Shown piece by piece: positions 21,680 through 30,938 of a stretch of DNA of 64,000 nucleotides. The translations under genes and the position numbers were made by a program. This DNA is from CAZMXP01 sp964570285 (GTDB lineage: Bacteria; Planctomycetota; PLA2): assembly GCA_964570285.1 (NCBI GenBank), contig CAZMXP010000006.1, positions 43,414 through 107,413 on the forward strand, written 5' to 3'. Position 1 is the stretch's first letter, and every line of letters begins with the position of its first letter. The notes below the pieces were generated by a model. That model did no database searches. It saw only the letters and a list, made by a program, of their open reading frames with translations, and was not told where the DNA came from.

Positions 21680-24247
21680 ATGGCAGATCCGGAAGAACTC
21701 GAGCCCCAGGAGCCCGACGAAGGCGCAGCAGGGGAGGGGGCCGGAATCTCCGGGACGGGTCGCGACCCTCCCGACCGGATCAAGGATCTCCTGATCGAGG
21801 AGGAGATGAAGACGAGCTACCTGCGCTACGCGATGTCGGTCATCGTGGCGCGGGCGCTGCCGGACGTGCGCGACGGGCTCAAGCCCTCCCAGCGGCGCAT
21901 CCTCGTCGCGATGAACGACCTGAACCTCGGCCCCGGGGCCAAGTACAGGAAGTGCGCCAAGATCTGCGGCGACACGTCGGGCAACTACCACCCCCACGGC
22001 GAGTCGGTCATCTATCCGACGCTCGTGCGCATGGCGCAGCCCTTCAACATGAGGGTCACGCTCATCCAGGGGCAGGGCAACTTCGGCTCGGTGGACGGCG
22101 ACCCGCCGGCGGCGATGCGCTACACCGAAGCCCGGCTCACGTCGGCCGCGATGGAGATGCTCGCCGACCTCGACCTCGACACCGTCGACTACGTGCGCAA
22201 CTACGACGAGTCGCGCACCGAACCGACGGTGCTGCCCGGGCGCTTCCCGAACCTCCTCGTCAACGGCTCGATCGGCATCGCGGTCGGCATGGCCTGCAAC
22301 CTGCCGCCGCACAACCCCGGAGAGGTCGCCGACGCGCTGGTCCGCTTCATCCGCGAGCCGGAGATCTCGCTGGCGCGGCTGATGGAGGTGCTGCCCGGCC
22401 CCGACTTCCCCACGGGCGGCCTCGTCTGCGGCACGAGCGGCATCATCGACGCCTATGCGACCGGGCGGGGCCGGCTCACCGTGCGCGCGAAGATCCGCGC
22501 CGAGGAGGAGCCGAGCGGGCGCTGGGCGCTCCATGTGGAGGAGATCCCCTACCCGCCGCGGCGGGACCTGATCATCGACAAGGTCGCGCAGCTCGTGAAG
22601 GACGGCGTCCTGCCCGGGATCGCCCGCATCGAGGACTACGCCGACCGGACCAACCCCTACCGGATCTACGTCCAGCTCAAGAAGGGGGAGGACCCGAAGG
22701 TCACGGAGAACCTGCTCTACAAGCACACGCCGCTGCAGGAGACCTTCGGCGTGAACTCGATCGCGCTCGTGAACGGGCGCCCGGAGACGCTCGACCTGAA
22801 GGCGCAGCTCCGGTGCTACCGCGACTACCGCGTCGAGGTGATCCGGCGCCGGACGCGCTTCCTGCTCGACAAGGCCGAGGCGCGCGCCCACATCGTCGAG
22901 GGGCTGCTGAAGGCCCTCGACCTGATCGACGCGATCATCGAGACGATCCGGGCGAGCGACAACCCCGAGATCGCGCAGGCGCGCCTCGTCGAGCGGTTCG
23001 CCTTCACCGACAAGCAGGCGGACGCGATCCTGCGCATGACCCTCGCGCGGCTGACGGGCCTCGAGCGCCGCAAGCTCGAGGAGGAGCTCGACGACCTGCG
23101 CCAGAAGATCGCCTACTACAGGGAGCTCCTCGCGTCCGAGCAGCGGGTCCTCGACGTGATCGTCGAGGAACTCGAGGCGATCAAGGCGAAGCACGGGCGC
23201 CCGCGGGCGACCGAGATCACCGCCGAGGCGAGCGAGTTCGACCGCGAGGAGCTGATCGCCCCCGGGGAGGTCGTCGTGACGATGAGCCGCGGCGGCTACC
23301 TGAAGCGCACGCTGCTCGCGACCTACCGCGCGCAGGGGCGCGGCGGGCGCGGCATCATCGGCGCCGACACGAAGGAGGAGGACTTCATCACCCACCTCTG
23401 GTCGGCCCACAGCCACGACACGCTGCTCTTCCTGACGAGCCAGGGGCGCGCGTTCGCCAAGCGCGTCTTCGAGGTGCCGGAGCTGGGTCGCACGAGCGTG
23501 GGCCGCAGCATCCACAACCTGCTCGAACTCCGCCCCGACGAGGCGATCACGAGCGCCTTCTCGATCGTCGAGTTCGACGACCGGGACCTGCTCTTCGCGA
23601 CGCGCGAGGGCACGGTCAAGAAGGTGACGCTCTCGCTGCTGCGCAACGCGGCGCGCCAGACCGGCATCATCGCGTGCGCCCTCGACGAGGGGGACCTGCT
23701 CGTCGGCGCCGACCTGCTCGCCGGCGGCGAAGACGTCATCCTCGCGACGCGCGACGGCATGGCGATCCGCTTCCCGGAGGGCGACGCCCGCCGCATGGGC
23801 CGCACCGCCCGCGGCGTGCGCGGGATCAAGCTGCGCAAGGGGGATCAGGTCGTGGGCCTCGGCGTCGTCCGCCCGGGCGCCGCGCTGCTGACCCTGTGCG
23901 AGAAGGGCTACGGCAAGCGCACGCTGCTCGAGGAGTACCGCCCGCAGACCCGCGGCGGGCTCGGCCTGAAGGACATCCAGACCACCGAGCGCAACGGCCC
24001 GGTCGTGGCCGTCGCCGTCGTGGACGAAAACCAGGAGGTGGTGCTGGTCTCGGCCCACGGCATGCTGATCCGCACCCGCATCGGCGAGATCTCCTGCATC
24101 GGGCGCAACACGCAGGGGGTCCGGGTGATGAACCTGCGGGAGGACGACCGTCTCCTTTCGGCGGCAGTCGTCGCCGCCGAGCAGGAGAACGGGGCCGAGG
24201 CCCCGGCCACCCCTCCCCCGGAGCCCCCTCCCGCCGCCGGGGCCTGA
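21680..24247 (+). CDS. gyrA: DNA gyrase subunit A
   Basis: An 855-residue type IIA topoisomerase A subunit of normal length. Tyr148 in AAMRYTEAR is the DNA-breaking tyrosine, and LRYAMSVIVARALPDVRDGLKPSQRRIL opens the winged-helix domain. The C-terminal pinwheel has the GyrA box as QGRGGRG (followed by IIGAD), which favours gyrase over topoisomerase IV. The quinolone pocket reads HGESVIYP at 106-113: Ser109 is kept, but the acidic residue four positions on (Asp87 in E. coli) is Pro113. The N-terminal 30 residues are an acidic extension, and the C-terminus is an acidic Pro-rich tail. gyrB is not in the window. Confidence 0.96.
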   Translation: MADPEELEPQEPDEGAAGEGAGISGTGRDPPDRIKDLLIEEEMKTSYLRYAMSVIVARALPDVRDGLKPSQRRILVAMNDLNLGPGAKYRKCAKICGDTSGNYHPHGESVIYPTLVRMAQPFNMRVTLIQGQGNFGSVDGDPPAAMRYTEARLTSAAMEMLADLDLDTVDYVRNYDESRTEPTVLPGRFPNLLVNGSIGIAVGMACNLPPHNPGEVADALVRFIREPEISLARLMEVLPGPDFPTGGLVCGTSGIIDAYATGRGRLTVRAKIRAEEEPSGRWALHVEEIPYPPRRDLIIDKVAQLVKDGVLPGIARIEDYADRTNPYRIYVQLKKGEDPKVTENLLYKHTPLQETFGVNSIALVNGRPETLDLKAQLRCYRDYRVEVIRRRTRFLLDKAEARAHIVEGLLKALDLIDAIIETIRASDNPEIAQARLVERFAFTDKQADAILRMTLARLTGLERRKLEEELDDLRQKIAYYRELLASEQRVLDVIVEELEAIKAKHGRPRATEITAEASEFDREELIAPGEVVVTMSRGGYLKRTLLATYRAQGRGGRGIIGADTKEEDFITHLWSAHSHDTLLFLTSQGRAFAKRVFEVPELGRTSVGRSIHNLLELRPDEAITSAFSIVEFDDRDLLFATREGTVKKVTLSLLRNAARQTGIIACALDEGDLLVGADLLAGGEDVILATRDGMAIRFPEGDARRMGRTARGVRGIKLRKGDQVVGLGVVRPGAALLTLCEKGYGKRTLLEEYRPQTRGGLGLKDIQTTERNGPVVAVAVVDENQEVVLVSAHGMLIRTRIGEISCIGRNTQGVRVMNLREDDRLLSAAVVAAEQENGAEAPATPPPEPPPAAGA

Positions 24248-24325
24248 TCCCGCCCCGATCTACACGGCACGCCCTTCGCGTCGTATCCTTGGGGGCAAGA
24301 CCGGCCCCCCGGCCAAGGAGTGCTG

Positions 24326-26191
24326 ATGCGTTCGACCGCCCTACTCTTCTGCCTCGGCGCGCTCGCCCTTTCGCCCCCCCGCCCCGCCCTCGCGGACGAG
24401 ATGGTGGACGAGGCGACGGGACTCAGGATCGCGGTGCCCGACGGATGGGCGCGCGACCTCGCGCTGGAGCGGGGCGCGACGAAGTTCGCCGCGCGCCACG
24501 TCGTGGCGCAGGGCAAGGTGGTGCGCATGCTCGTCGAGGCGCTGCCCGCGCGCGAGTTCGAGGCGCGCCAGTGGCTGGCGGGGCGCGAGCATGCGGTGAT
24601 GCGCTCGCTCGACCGGGTGACGTCGGCGTTCCGGCCCGAGACGACGGCGGTCCTCGGCGGCGCCCCCGCGACCGGATTCACCTGCGCGGGCGCCGCGGAC
24701 GCCGCGGGCGAGGACATGCCCCCGGTGCTGCTGCACTACCGCGGCCGCGCGACGCTGCGCGAGGGGGTCTTCCTGCAGGCGACGCAGGTCAGCACCAACG
24801 GCGCCGAGGTCGAGGCGGCGGAGGCGATCGACCGCATGTGGGAGAACATCCTCTTCCAGGGCGGCTGCGGCTGCGAGGACGGGTGCGGGTGCGACGACGG
24901 CTGCGGCTGCGACGACGGCTGCGGCTGCGACGACGGCTGCGGCTGCGACGACGGCTGCGGCTGCGCGGAGAAGCCCGCGCCGGAGGCGCCCAAGGCGCCG
25001 GGCCTCGCGACGGGCAAGGCGCGCGAGTACAAGGACGAGGAGGGCAACTACACGGTCACCTTCCCCGATTCGTGGGAGGTCAGTCACGAGGGGGCCGCGG
25101 GGGCCCAGCTCCGGTTGCAGCTCCGCGCGCGGGCGACCGACGGCAGCGACCTGATGGCGGTGGAGTTCTGGAAGATCGAGGTCAGCAACGCCGCGACCTT
25201 CACAACGGACACGCCGACGGACGTGCTGAAGCGGCTCGACCAGAACGACGGCTACTTCGTGCAGTTCTACGGCGAGGGGTCGCGCGGACAGCTCTCGCCG
25301 AAGGTGGACGAGAGCGTGCTGCTCGGCGGCGCGGAGAAGTCGGGCAACTTCGAGTACCGGAGCCTGACGACCGACCAGATCCGGGAGACGCGGGAGGCGG
25401 AGGACAAGATCCGCCGCGGCGACAAGACGGTCAAGATGCCGGACTTCAAGGAGACCGTCGTGCGCGGCCGGATCGCGCTGATCTCGCCGAACATCTACGT
25501 CGTGCGCGCGCACTTCCGCCCCGACGTCTCCGACGACCCCGACCTCGTCGCCGCCTACAAGCAGGTCCTCGACGGGTTCGAGTTCATCACGTCGGGCGCG
25601 AAGCCGCCCGCCTACTTCTACGTGACGCAGCAGGGGGAGCGCGTGCGCCTCGAGGACACGCTGGCCGATCCGGCCACCAAGGAGGCCCGCAAGCACTCCA
25701 CGTCGAAGACGGACACCGGGCGCAAGGCCTACACGCTCCATGTGGACTTCGTGATCCCGCCCGGCTTCGTGCACCTCACCGACAAGATCAAGTCGGGGCA
25801 CACGATCATCCTCGCGGCGCAGGACGCGAACAACAACTGGATCGAGATCAAGATGATCAACGCGAGCATGCGCGCGGTGGCCGACCAGAACAAGGTCTTC
25901 CAGGACAAGAAGGTGGACTTCGAGACCTGGAAGAGCAACTGGGTCAACCGGGCGCGCGGGGCGAAGTTCCCGTCCAAGCCGCAGAAGGTCCGCATCGGCT
26001 CGGTCAGCGGCGACGGCTGGGACGAGATCGAGGGGAGCGTGGAGAAGTTCCGCGGCACCTTCACCGGCCTGCTGGCCGAGGGCAAGGGGTGGCGGACGAT
26101 CATCGAGGTCGAGACGAGGGGCAAGGGCGACTCGATCTTCGCGGACGGGCTGAAGCAGTTCGGGAAGAGCCTGAAGCTGAAGCCCGATTGA
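24326..26191 (+). CDS. Exported two-domain protein with cysteine-rich GCGCDD repeat
   Basis: A 621-residue exported protein (signal peptide to about residue 24). Domain 1 (about 25-175) begins with EATGLRIAVPDGWARDL, a PsbP/DUF1795-like opening. Residues 180-214 are five copies of GCGC(D/E)D plus a partial sixth, giving twelve cysteines in 35 residues. Further domains follow (EGNYTVTFPDSWEVSHEG from about 240, and YTLHVDFVIPPGFVHLTDKI from about 470). The ATG has AAGGAG six bases upstream. Two paralogues follow at once, so the three probably form an operon. The Cys/Asp-rich linker may bind metal or form disulfides; this is inference. Confidence 0.65.
   Translation: MRSTALLFCLGALALSPPRPALADEMVDEATGLRIAVPDGWARDLALERGATKFAARHVVAQGKVVRMLVEALPAREFEARQWLAGREHAVMRSLDRVTSAFRPETTAVLGGAPATGFTCAGAADAAGEDMPPVLLHYRGRATLREGVFLQATQVSTNGAEVEAAEAIDRMWENILFQGGCGCEDGCGCDDGCGCDDGCGCDDGCGCDDGCGCAEKPAPEAPKAPGLATGKAREYKDEEGNYTVTFPDSWEVSHEGAAGAQLRLQLRARATDGSDLMAVEFWKIEVSNAATFTTDTPTDVLKRLDQNDGYFVQFYGEGSRGQLSPKVDESVLLGGAEKSGNFEYRSLTTDQIRETREAEDKIRRGDKTVKMPDFKETVVRGRIALISPNIYVVRAHFRPDVSDDPDLVAAYKQVLDGFEFITSGAKPPAYFYVTQQGERVRLEDTLADPATKEARKHSTSKTDTGRKAYTLHVDFVIPPGFVHLTDKIKSGHTIILAAQDANNNWIEIKMINASMRAVADQNKVFQDKKVDFETWKSNWVNRARGAKFPSKPQKVRIGSVSGDGWDEIEGSVEKFRGTFTGLLAEGKGWRTIIEVETRGKGDSIFADGLKQFGKSLKLKPD
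24863..24967 (+). repeat. In-frame 18-base tandem repeat encoding GCGCDD
   Basis: Five tandem 18-base units of the form GGCTGCGGCTGCGACGAC (the first with synonymous changes and Glu) and a truncated sixth lie inside the exported protein gene. Four units are nearly identical at DNA level, which points to recent slippage or expansion and a variable copy number. Confidence 0.9.
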
Positions 26192-26212
26192 CCGGAGACC
26201 AGGGAGGATTCC

Positions 26213-27376
26213 ATGCGCCACACGCTGCTCGCTCTCCTCGCGCTCGCCGCCGGCGCGCGCGCGCTGCCCGACGGCACGGTGACCGACGAGGCCCACAACT
26301 TCACCGTCACCGTCGCCAACACGATGGACTGGAAGATCAAGCCGGAGGATCCCGGGCAGAAGCACATCCGCGTCCACTTCGTGTCCGAGTTCGCCGACAG
26401 CGATCCGCCCGCCGCCGCCGACTACTCGATCATCGTCTGGCCGCTGCCGAGGGAGTTCCTCAAGACGAACCTCGACAAGATTGCCGCGAAGTGGGGCGAG
26501 GCCTGGGACGGCAACCTCTCCAACCCGCGCGAGCGCACCGCCACCGCGGGCAAGCTCGGCAAGGGCGAGAAGGCGGTGGACTGCTACACGGTCGACGTGC
26601 AGGGCGACCTGGACGCGGGGATCCACCGGGTCACCTACACGCTCGCGAAGCAGGGCAAGTACCTCTACGTGCACCTCGTGCAGCGCTCCTACATCGCGGT
26701 CGCCGACAAGCAGCTCGCCGAGGAGATCGACGAGATCCGGAACTCCTTCGACTTCCTGCGGGTCGAGAAGGTGGAGGCGAACAAGGACGCGGGCACCGAC
26801 GACGTGCCCGTCGCCCCGGGCACGAAGAAGGAGGAGGAGAAGATCGACCCGGAGCGGCTGAAGTCCGAACGCTTCACGTTCGGGGCCGACCAGCTCTGGA
26901 AGTTCGAGTGCGTCAAGCCCGACGACCTGCTGAACATCCCCTACGAGTCGCTCTCGGAGAGCGAGAGGACCGGCAACAACGTCAAGCTGAAGTTCGAGCG
27001 CCAGCGCGACCAGAGCCGCATCACGATCCGCATCTCGGCGCAGACCGATGCGGCGAAGCAGTGGACGATCGAGCAGCTCATGCAGCACAAGCTCGACAAC
27101 TTCAAGAAGCTCTACGAGGGCAAGCAGTCCAAGGATCCCGAGATCGACAAGAACTACAAGTTCCCGCTGCCGAAGGACGCGGTCAAGTCGAAGGAGTGCG
27201 TCCGCCTCGACCTGGTCGGCAAGCGCGCGCTCGTGGAACGGACGATCTGGATCCTGTTCGACTGCAAGAACGAGCGGCAGTACCAGATCGAGATCTTCCT
27301 TCAGGGCGGCGAGGCCCCCACGCTCTGGAAGCGGCAGATCGACCTCTTCCTGAAGGAATTCAAGACGCTCAAGTAG
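26213..27376 (+). CDS. Exported protein of unknown function, paralogue of neighbours
   Basis: A 387-residue protein with a signal peptide (MRHTLLALLALAAGARA) and a GGGAGG Shine-Dalgarno sequence 5 bases before the ATG. Two alpha/beta domains (about 20-185 and 215-387) are joined by a charged linker (about 187-212, KEEEKIDPERLKSE). Each starts with a strand-rich block (EAHNFTVTVANTMDWKIKPE and SERFTFGADQLWKFECVKP) and ends with an amphipathic helix (EEIDEIRNSFDFLR, LFLKEFKTLK). This is the same plan as the proteins at 24326 and 27383. No enzyme motif is visible. Confidence 0.65.
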   Translation: MRHTLLALLALAAGARALPDGTVTDEAHNFTVTVANTMDWKIKPEDPGQKHIRVHFVSEFADSDPPAAADYSIIVWPLPREFLKTNLDKIAAKWGEAWDGNLSNPRERTATAGKLGKGEKAVDCYTVDVQGDLDAGIHRVTYTLAKQGKYLYVHLVQRSYIAVADKQLAEEIDEIRNSFDFLRVEKVEANKDAGTDDVPVAPGTKKEEEKIDPERLKSERFTFGADQLWKFECVKPDDLLNIPYESLSESERTGNNVKLKFERQRDQSRITIRISAQTDAAKQWTIEQLMQHKLDNFKKLYEGKQSKDPEIDKNYKFPLPKDAVKSKECVRLDLVGKRALVERTIWILFDCKNERQYQIEIFLQGGEAPTLWKRQIDLFLKEFKTLK

Positions 27377-27382
27377 GCGCCG

Positions 27383-28366
27383 GTGCGGGCCCTGCTGCTC
27401 TTGCTGGCCGCCGGCACCGCCGCGTTCGCGGCCGATCCGGAACTGCTCCGCGAGGAGGCGCTGAACTTCCGCGTGCGCGGCACCCTGCCGCAGAACTGGG
27501 TGCGGCGCGAGGGGACCAACCACTTCGTCTTCCGCATCGACGGCGTCGCCCACGCGCACGTGCAGATCGTCGCCGAGCGCCTCGCCAAGGACGCGGTCAT
27601 CGACGTCGAGGCGCAGATCCGGCGCCGGGCGGAGCACTACCGCTTTCCGGGAGCGCCCGCCGACGCCGCAGAGAAGACCGGCGAGGCATCGTGGGGGGGC
27701 GCGGGGGGGCGCAGCTACGAGCACGAGGTGACGCTCGGCGGCACGCTCTGCCGCCGGAAGGTCACCGCGGTCTTCTCGAAGGCGATCTGGTACGAGCGGA
27801 TCGAGACGCTCTACGGCGAGGGCACCGAGGAGGAGCCGGCCTGCGCGCAGGGACTGCGCGCGTTCCGCGACGGCTTCTCGCTGCTGGTGGCCCCCCTGCC
27901 CCCCGAAGCATCGGCCGCGGAGGCCGAGACGACGATCGAGAGCGGGGAGTTCGGCTTCCGCATCACCAAGCCGGCCGGATTCCGGCGCGTCGAGGTCGAT
28001 CCGGGCACGGACCCCGGCATCCGCGTCGCGTTCGAGAGGGTCGGCCCGGAACGCAACCAGCACCTCCGGGTGCGGCTCTTCGAGTACGGCATCCGCGAGG
28101 TCTTCGACGCCGCGAAGTGGATGGACGTCTTCTACGGCTCCTTCGCGGCCGACCATGCCGACCCCGCCCGCGAGGCGGTCTCCCCGCCGATGATCCCCGG
28201 CGCGAAGCGCGTCACCGCGACCCGCCTGCGCGGCAAGCGCGACGGCTTCCCGATCGAGACGCTGATCCTCCTCGTCGAGTCCCCCACCGGGCGCATCCTC
28301 GCGCTGCGCATCCGCTCCCAGCACGGCGCCGAGCCCCCCCCCGCCGACATCCTCTCGGTCCAGTGA
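27383..28366 (+). CDS. Exported protein of unknown function, third tandem paralogue
   Basis: A 327-residue protein from a GTG start only 6 bases after the previous stop. It has a signal peptide (VRALLLLLAAGTAAFAA) and two PsbP-like units beginning EEALNFRVRGTLPQNWVRR (about 26) and ESGEFGFRITKPAGFRRVEV (about 190). It lacks the Cys-rich repeat of the first member. A family 1 half-element starts 2 bases after the stop. Confidence 0.65.
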   Translation: MRALLLLLAAGTAAFAADPELLREEALNFRVRGTLPQNWVRREGTNHFVFRIDGVAHAHVQIVAERLAKDAVIDVEAQIRRRAEHYRFPGAPADAAEKTGEASWGGAGGRSYEHEVTLGGTLCRRKVTAVFSKAIWYERIETLYGEGTEEEPACAQGLRAFRDGFSLLVAPLPPEASAAEAETTIESGEFGFRITKPAGFRRVEVDPGTDPGIRVAFERVGPERNQHLRVRLFEYGIREVFDAAKWMDVFYGSFAADHADPAREAVSPPMIPGAKRVTATRLRGKRDGFPIETLILLVESPTGRILALRIRSQHGAEPPPADILSVQ

Positions 28367-28367
28367 C

Positions 28368-28392
28368 GAGCCTGGCTCATTAGTACCGCTCT
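28368..28392. repeat. Family 1 element, solitary half copy
   Basis: One arm only (GAGCCTGGCTCATTAGT and the following CCGCTC) lies between two convergent genes. No inverted partner is found nearby. Its last bases overlap the stop codon of the cytochrome gene on the minus strand (28391-28393), so it may be the scar of a decayed or excised element. Confidence 0.8.
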
Positions 28393-30634
28393 ACCCGGAC
28401 AAGCGCTCGATCGCGTAGCGCACGCGGTGCAGCGCCTTGCCTCCGGAGGGTTCGCGCGCGAGTTCGGCGGCGAGCGCCTGCAGCGCGGCGATCGCGCCCT
28501 TCGTGTCCCCCTCCACCGCCTGGAGCCGCGCCGCGGCGATGCGGTAGACGGGGCTCTCGGCGGGCCAGCCCTTGAGGACCTCCTTCCAGTTGCGCACCGC
28601 GTGGTCCGGCAGTCCCACGCCGACCATGCTGTCGGCGGAGTCGATGTGGAGAAGATCCGGCGGGTCGCGGCCGCTGAGATCCCGCGCGCGGGCGTAGGCC
28701 GACATCGCATCCGCGTGGAGCCCCGCGTCGGTGAGCCGCCGCGCGCTCGCGTGCAAGAGGTCGATGCCGCTCTGCGGCCAGCGGCCCGCCGGATAGGGGT
28801 CGATCTGCAGGAGATCCCGGAAGTGGCGCTCCGCCTCGTCGTCCCGGCCGAGCATCTGGGCGATCATGACGATCGGCTCCATCGTCGCGACGAGGCGGCG
28901 CTGCCGGACGAGCATGCCGAGCGCCTCCCCGTAGACGCGCTCCAGCTCCGGCGTCGCGCCGCGGTAGCCGCACCGGCCGAGCGCGTAGGCCGCCTCGACG
29001 CGCACCGTGCGCACCGCGTGCGCCAGCAGCGGCAGCAGCGCGGCGGCCTGCTCCGGGTGCGCGCGCATGCCGATCCCGAGGCAGCAGGTCTGCACGACCT
29101 CAGGGTCGGGGTCGGCGAGCAGCGCGCGCACCGCGGCACGCGCCGCGGGATCGCGGGGGCGCGCCGCCAGCTCGCGCGCGGCCGTGTTCCGGAAGAAGAC
29201 GCCCGCCTCGCGCCGCAGCGCCACCGCGGCCAGGTCGCCGGTCGCCACCTTCGCGGCGTCGCCGCGCAGCGCGACGACGAGAGCGACCTCCTCCGCCATC
29301 GTGCCCTCGGCGGGCCCCCACCAACGGTCGCGCCACTCCCGCGCCCAGGCGGCCCCCTCCGCCTTGTGGCAGGTGTTGCAGGCGTTGGGCGAGTTCGCCT
29401 CCCCGAAGCGCTCGGTGAGGGCCGGGTCGGGGCTGCGGATCGAGTGGTCGCGCATGAAATGCAACACCCCGGTCAGGAAGCGCGGCATGTGGCAATCGAC
29501 GCAGCGCAGGTCGGTGTGATGGGTGTGCGCCGCGCCCTGCTCGGCGATCTCCGCGTGGCACTGGTTGCACTGCGCGTCGTCGTTCTCGCGCCAGCGCATC
29601 GCCCACTTCTTCCCGCCGTGCATCTTGTGGCAGGAGAGGCAGCTCATCTCCCCCTTCAGGTAGCAGGCGCTCTGCCGCTGCGTCGAGCCGTGGTAGTTGA
29701 GCCCCGCGAGACGCCCGTCGGCGAAGAACCCGGGCCGGTCGTCGTTCTGCGACACGGAGATCTCGGGATAGCCGACGCGCGGGTCGGCGTCGATCGCATA
29801 GCGCCACTCGTGCATGTAGTGGCAACGGCCGCAGCTCTCGTGGATCTGCTTCGGGTCGAGGTCACGCGGTGGATTCAACAACTCCCCCCGGCTGGCTGCT
29901 GGGGGGGCGCTCCGCTGCGCTCCGCCCCCCCCCGCACGATGCACCTCGATGTGCGCCGACCCGGGGCCATGGCATGACTCGCACGAAACCGCGCCTTCGA
30001 GGAAGGTCGAGGCATAGGCGCCGGTCGCGGCATCGTGGCCGACGTCATAGTCCGTGGCATGACACTGTCCGCAGCCGTGGTTGAAGATGTGGTTGCGCGT
30101 GTCGTAGGTGTCGGGGATGGCGCCGACGTGGCCGGTGATGTCCGAGAGCACCTTGTGCGTCAGGTCCCACTCCTTGCGCTCGATGCTCCAGCAGATCGGC
30201 AGCACGCGCCACTCGCCCGTCGGGCTGCGCAGCAGATAGGCCTGCTCGAAGCTGCGGCCGATGACGCGGTCGACGCGGTAGTCCCCCGACGCCCGCATGT
30301 CGCGCCCTTCGACGCGCATCCAGTACTCCTCGCCCTTGCGGTAGGGCGTCGCGACGAAGTAGGGCGCCTCCACGGGACGGCCGTGGAAGTCGCCCTCGAC
30401 CGACCCCTCCTCGGGCGCGCGCAGCGAGTACGCGTGCGCGGTGCCGTGCCATGTCTCGTAGCGCTCCTCGTGGCATTCGCGGCACGAGTCCGACCCGGTG
30501 AATCGGAGGGGGCCCGGGGGAGGGGCCCCCCGGTGCGGCCAGAAGAGGACCGCACCCGCCCCCAGCAGGAGCAGGAGCGCCAAGCCGACGACTCTCACGC
30601 CGCTGATCCTAACCCCTGCAATCCCTGACGACAT
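28391..30634 (-). CDS. Octaheme c-type cytochrome with HEAT and TPR repeats
   Basis: A 747-residue exported protein. An N-terminal membrane anchor (about 11-27) is followed by eight CxxCH haem-binding motifs in the first 410 residues: CRECH, CGQCH, CESCH, CGRCH, CLSCH, CNQCH, CVDCH and CNTCH. The C-terminal 330 residues are alpha-solenoid, first HEAT-like (ADPDPEVVQTCCLGIGMRA, VRVEAAYALGRCG) and then TPR-like (DDEAERHFRDLLQIDPYPAG). This cytochrome plus solenoid plan occurs in planctomycetes and other environmental bacteria. It should act in periplasmic electron transfer with partners docked on the repeats; no catalytic assignment can be made. The ATG at 30634 is the first before the anchor. 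Confidence 0.88.
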   Translation of the reverse strand: MSSGIAGVRISGVRVVGLALLLLLGAGAVLFWPHRGAPPPGPLRFTGSDSCRECHEERYETWHGTAHAYSLRAPEEGSVEGDFHGRPVEAPYFVATPYRKGEEYWMRVEGRDMRASGDYRVDRVIGRSFEQAYLLRSPTGEWRVLPICWSIERKEWDLTHKVLSDITGHVGAIPDTYDTRNHIFNHGCGQCHATDYDVGHDAATGAYASTFLEGAVSCESCHGPGSAHIEVHRAGGGGAQRSAPPAASRGELLNPPRDLDPKQIHESCGRCHYMHEWRYAIDADPRVGYPEISVSQNDDRPGFFADGRLAGLNYHGSTQRQSACYLKGEMSCLSCHKMHGGKKWAMRWRENDDAQCNQCHAEIAEQGAAHTHHTDLRCVDCHMPRFLTGVLHFMRDHSIRSPDPALTERFGEANSPNACNTCHKAEGAAWAREWRDRWWGPAEGTMAEEVALVVALRGDAAKVATGDLAAVALRREAGVFFRNTAARELAARPRDPAARAAVRALLADPDPEVVQTCCLGIGMRAHPEQAAALLPLLAHAVRTVRVEAAYALGRCGYRGATPELERVYGEALGMLVRQRRLVATMEPIVMIAQMLGRDDEAERHFRDLLQIDPYPAGRWPQSGIDLLHASARRLTDAGLHADAMSAYARARDLSGRDPPDLLHIDSADSMVGVGLPDHAVRNWKEVLKGWPAESPVYRIAAARLQAVEGDTKGAIAALQALAAELAREPSGGKALHRVRYAIERLSG

Positions 30635-30749
30635 TCCGCACGTTCCGTCCGAGTACTCAACACCAGCGATACCCCGTGGGCGCCTCCTCACCGCCTGGGC
30701 TGCAGCGGCCCCGAGCGCCCTCGTCGGCGGGGAGTGCTGCGATCCACGC

Positions 30750-30938
30750 GTGAGCATCCCGCGCGCGGACACGCTGCCGCGATCCGCCCCCGACCGGGTG
30801 GCGCTGGAGCGCGCCGGCGACGAGATCGATCGCACGCTCCTGCACTGGTCTCTTGCGCTCACACCTCGCGAGCGGCTCCGTGCGGCCACCCGCACCGCAC
30901 GCAGGTTGGGACGCCCGTGCCGTGCCGGACCACCCTGA
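30750..30938 (+). CDS. Possible small protein, 62 residues
   Basis: A frame from a GTG with strongly GC-rich third positions. The middle reads DEIDRTLLHWSLALTPRERLRAA, a compact helical pattern seen in short proteins often found beside nucleotidyltransferases. No such partner follows here, so it may be an orphan or a remnant. The call rests on codon bias and that pattern only. Confidence 0.4.
   Translation: MSIPRADTLPRSAPDRVALERAGDEIDRTLLHWSLALTPRERLRAATRTARRLGRPCRAGPP

Noticed and set aside
24863..24967. Regular 18-base repeats considered as a CRISPR array.
   Set aside because: The units are directly adjacent, without spacers, and encode GCGCDD in frame.
24341..28324. A 1327-codon minus-strand frame opposite the exported paralogues.
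   Set aside because: It is antisense to three genes with strong signal peptides and shows only low-complexity antisense composition.
21652..28383. A 2243-codon open frame running across gyrA and the exported protein genes.
   Set aside because: It is out of frame with gyrA and the three exported proteins, which have clear family features, signal peptides and ribosome sites; the long open frame is a by-product of high GC content and rare stop codons.
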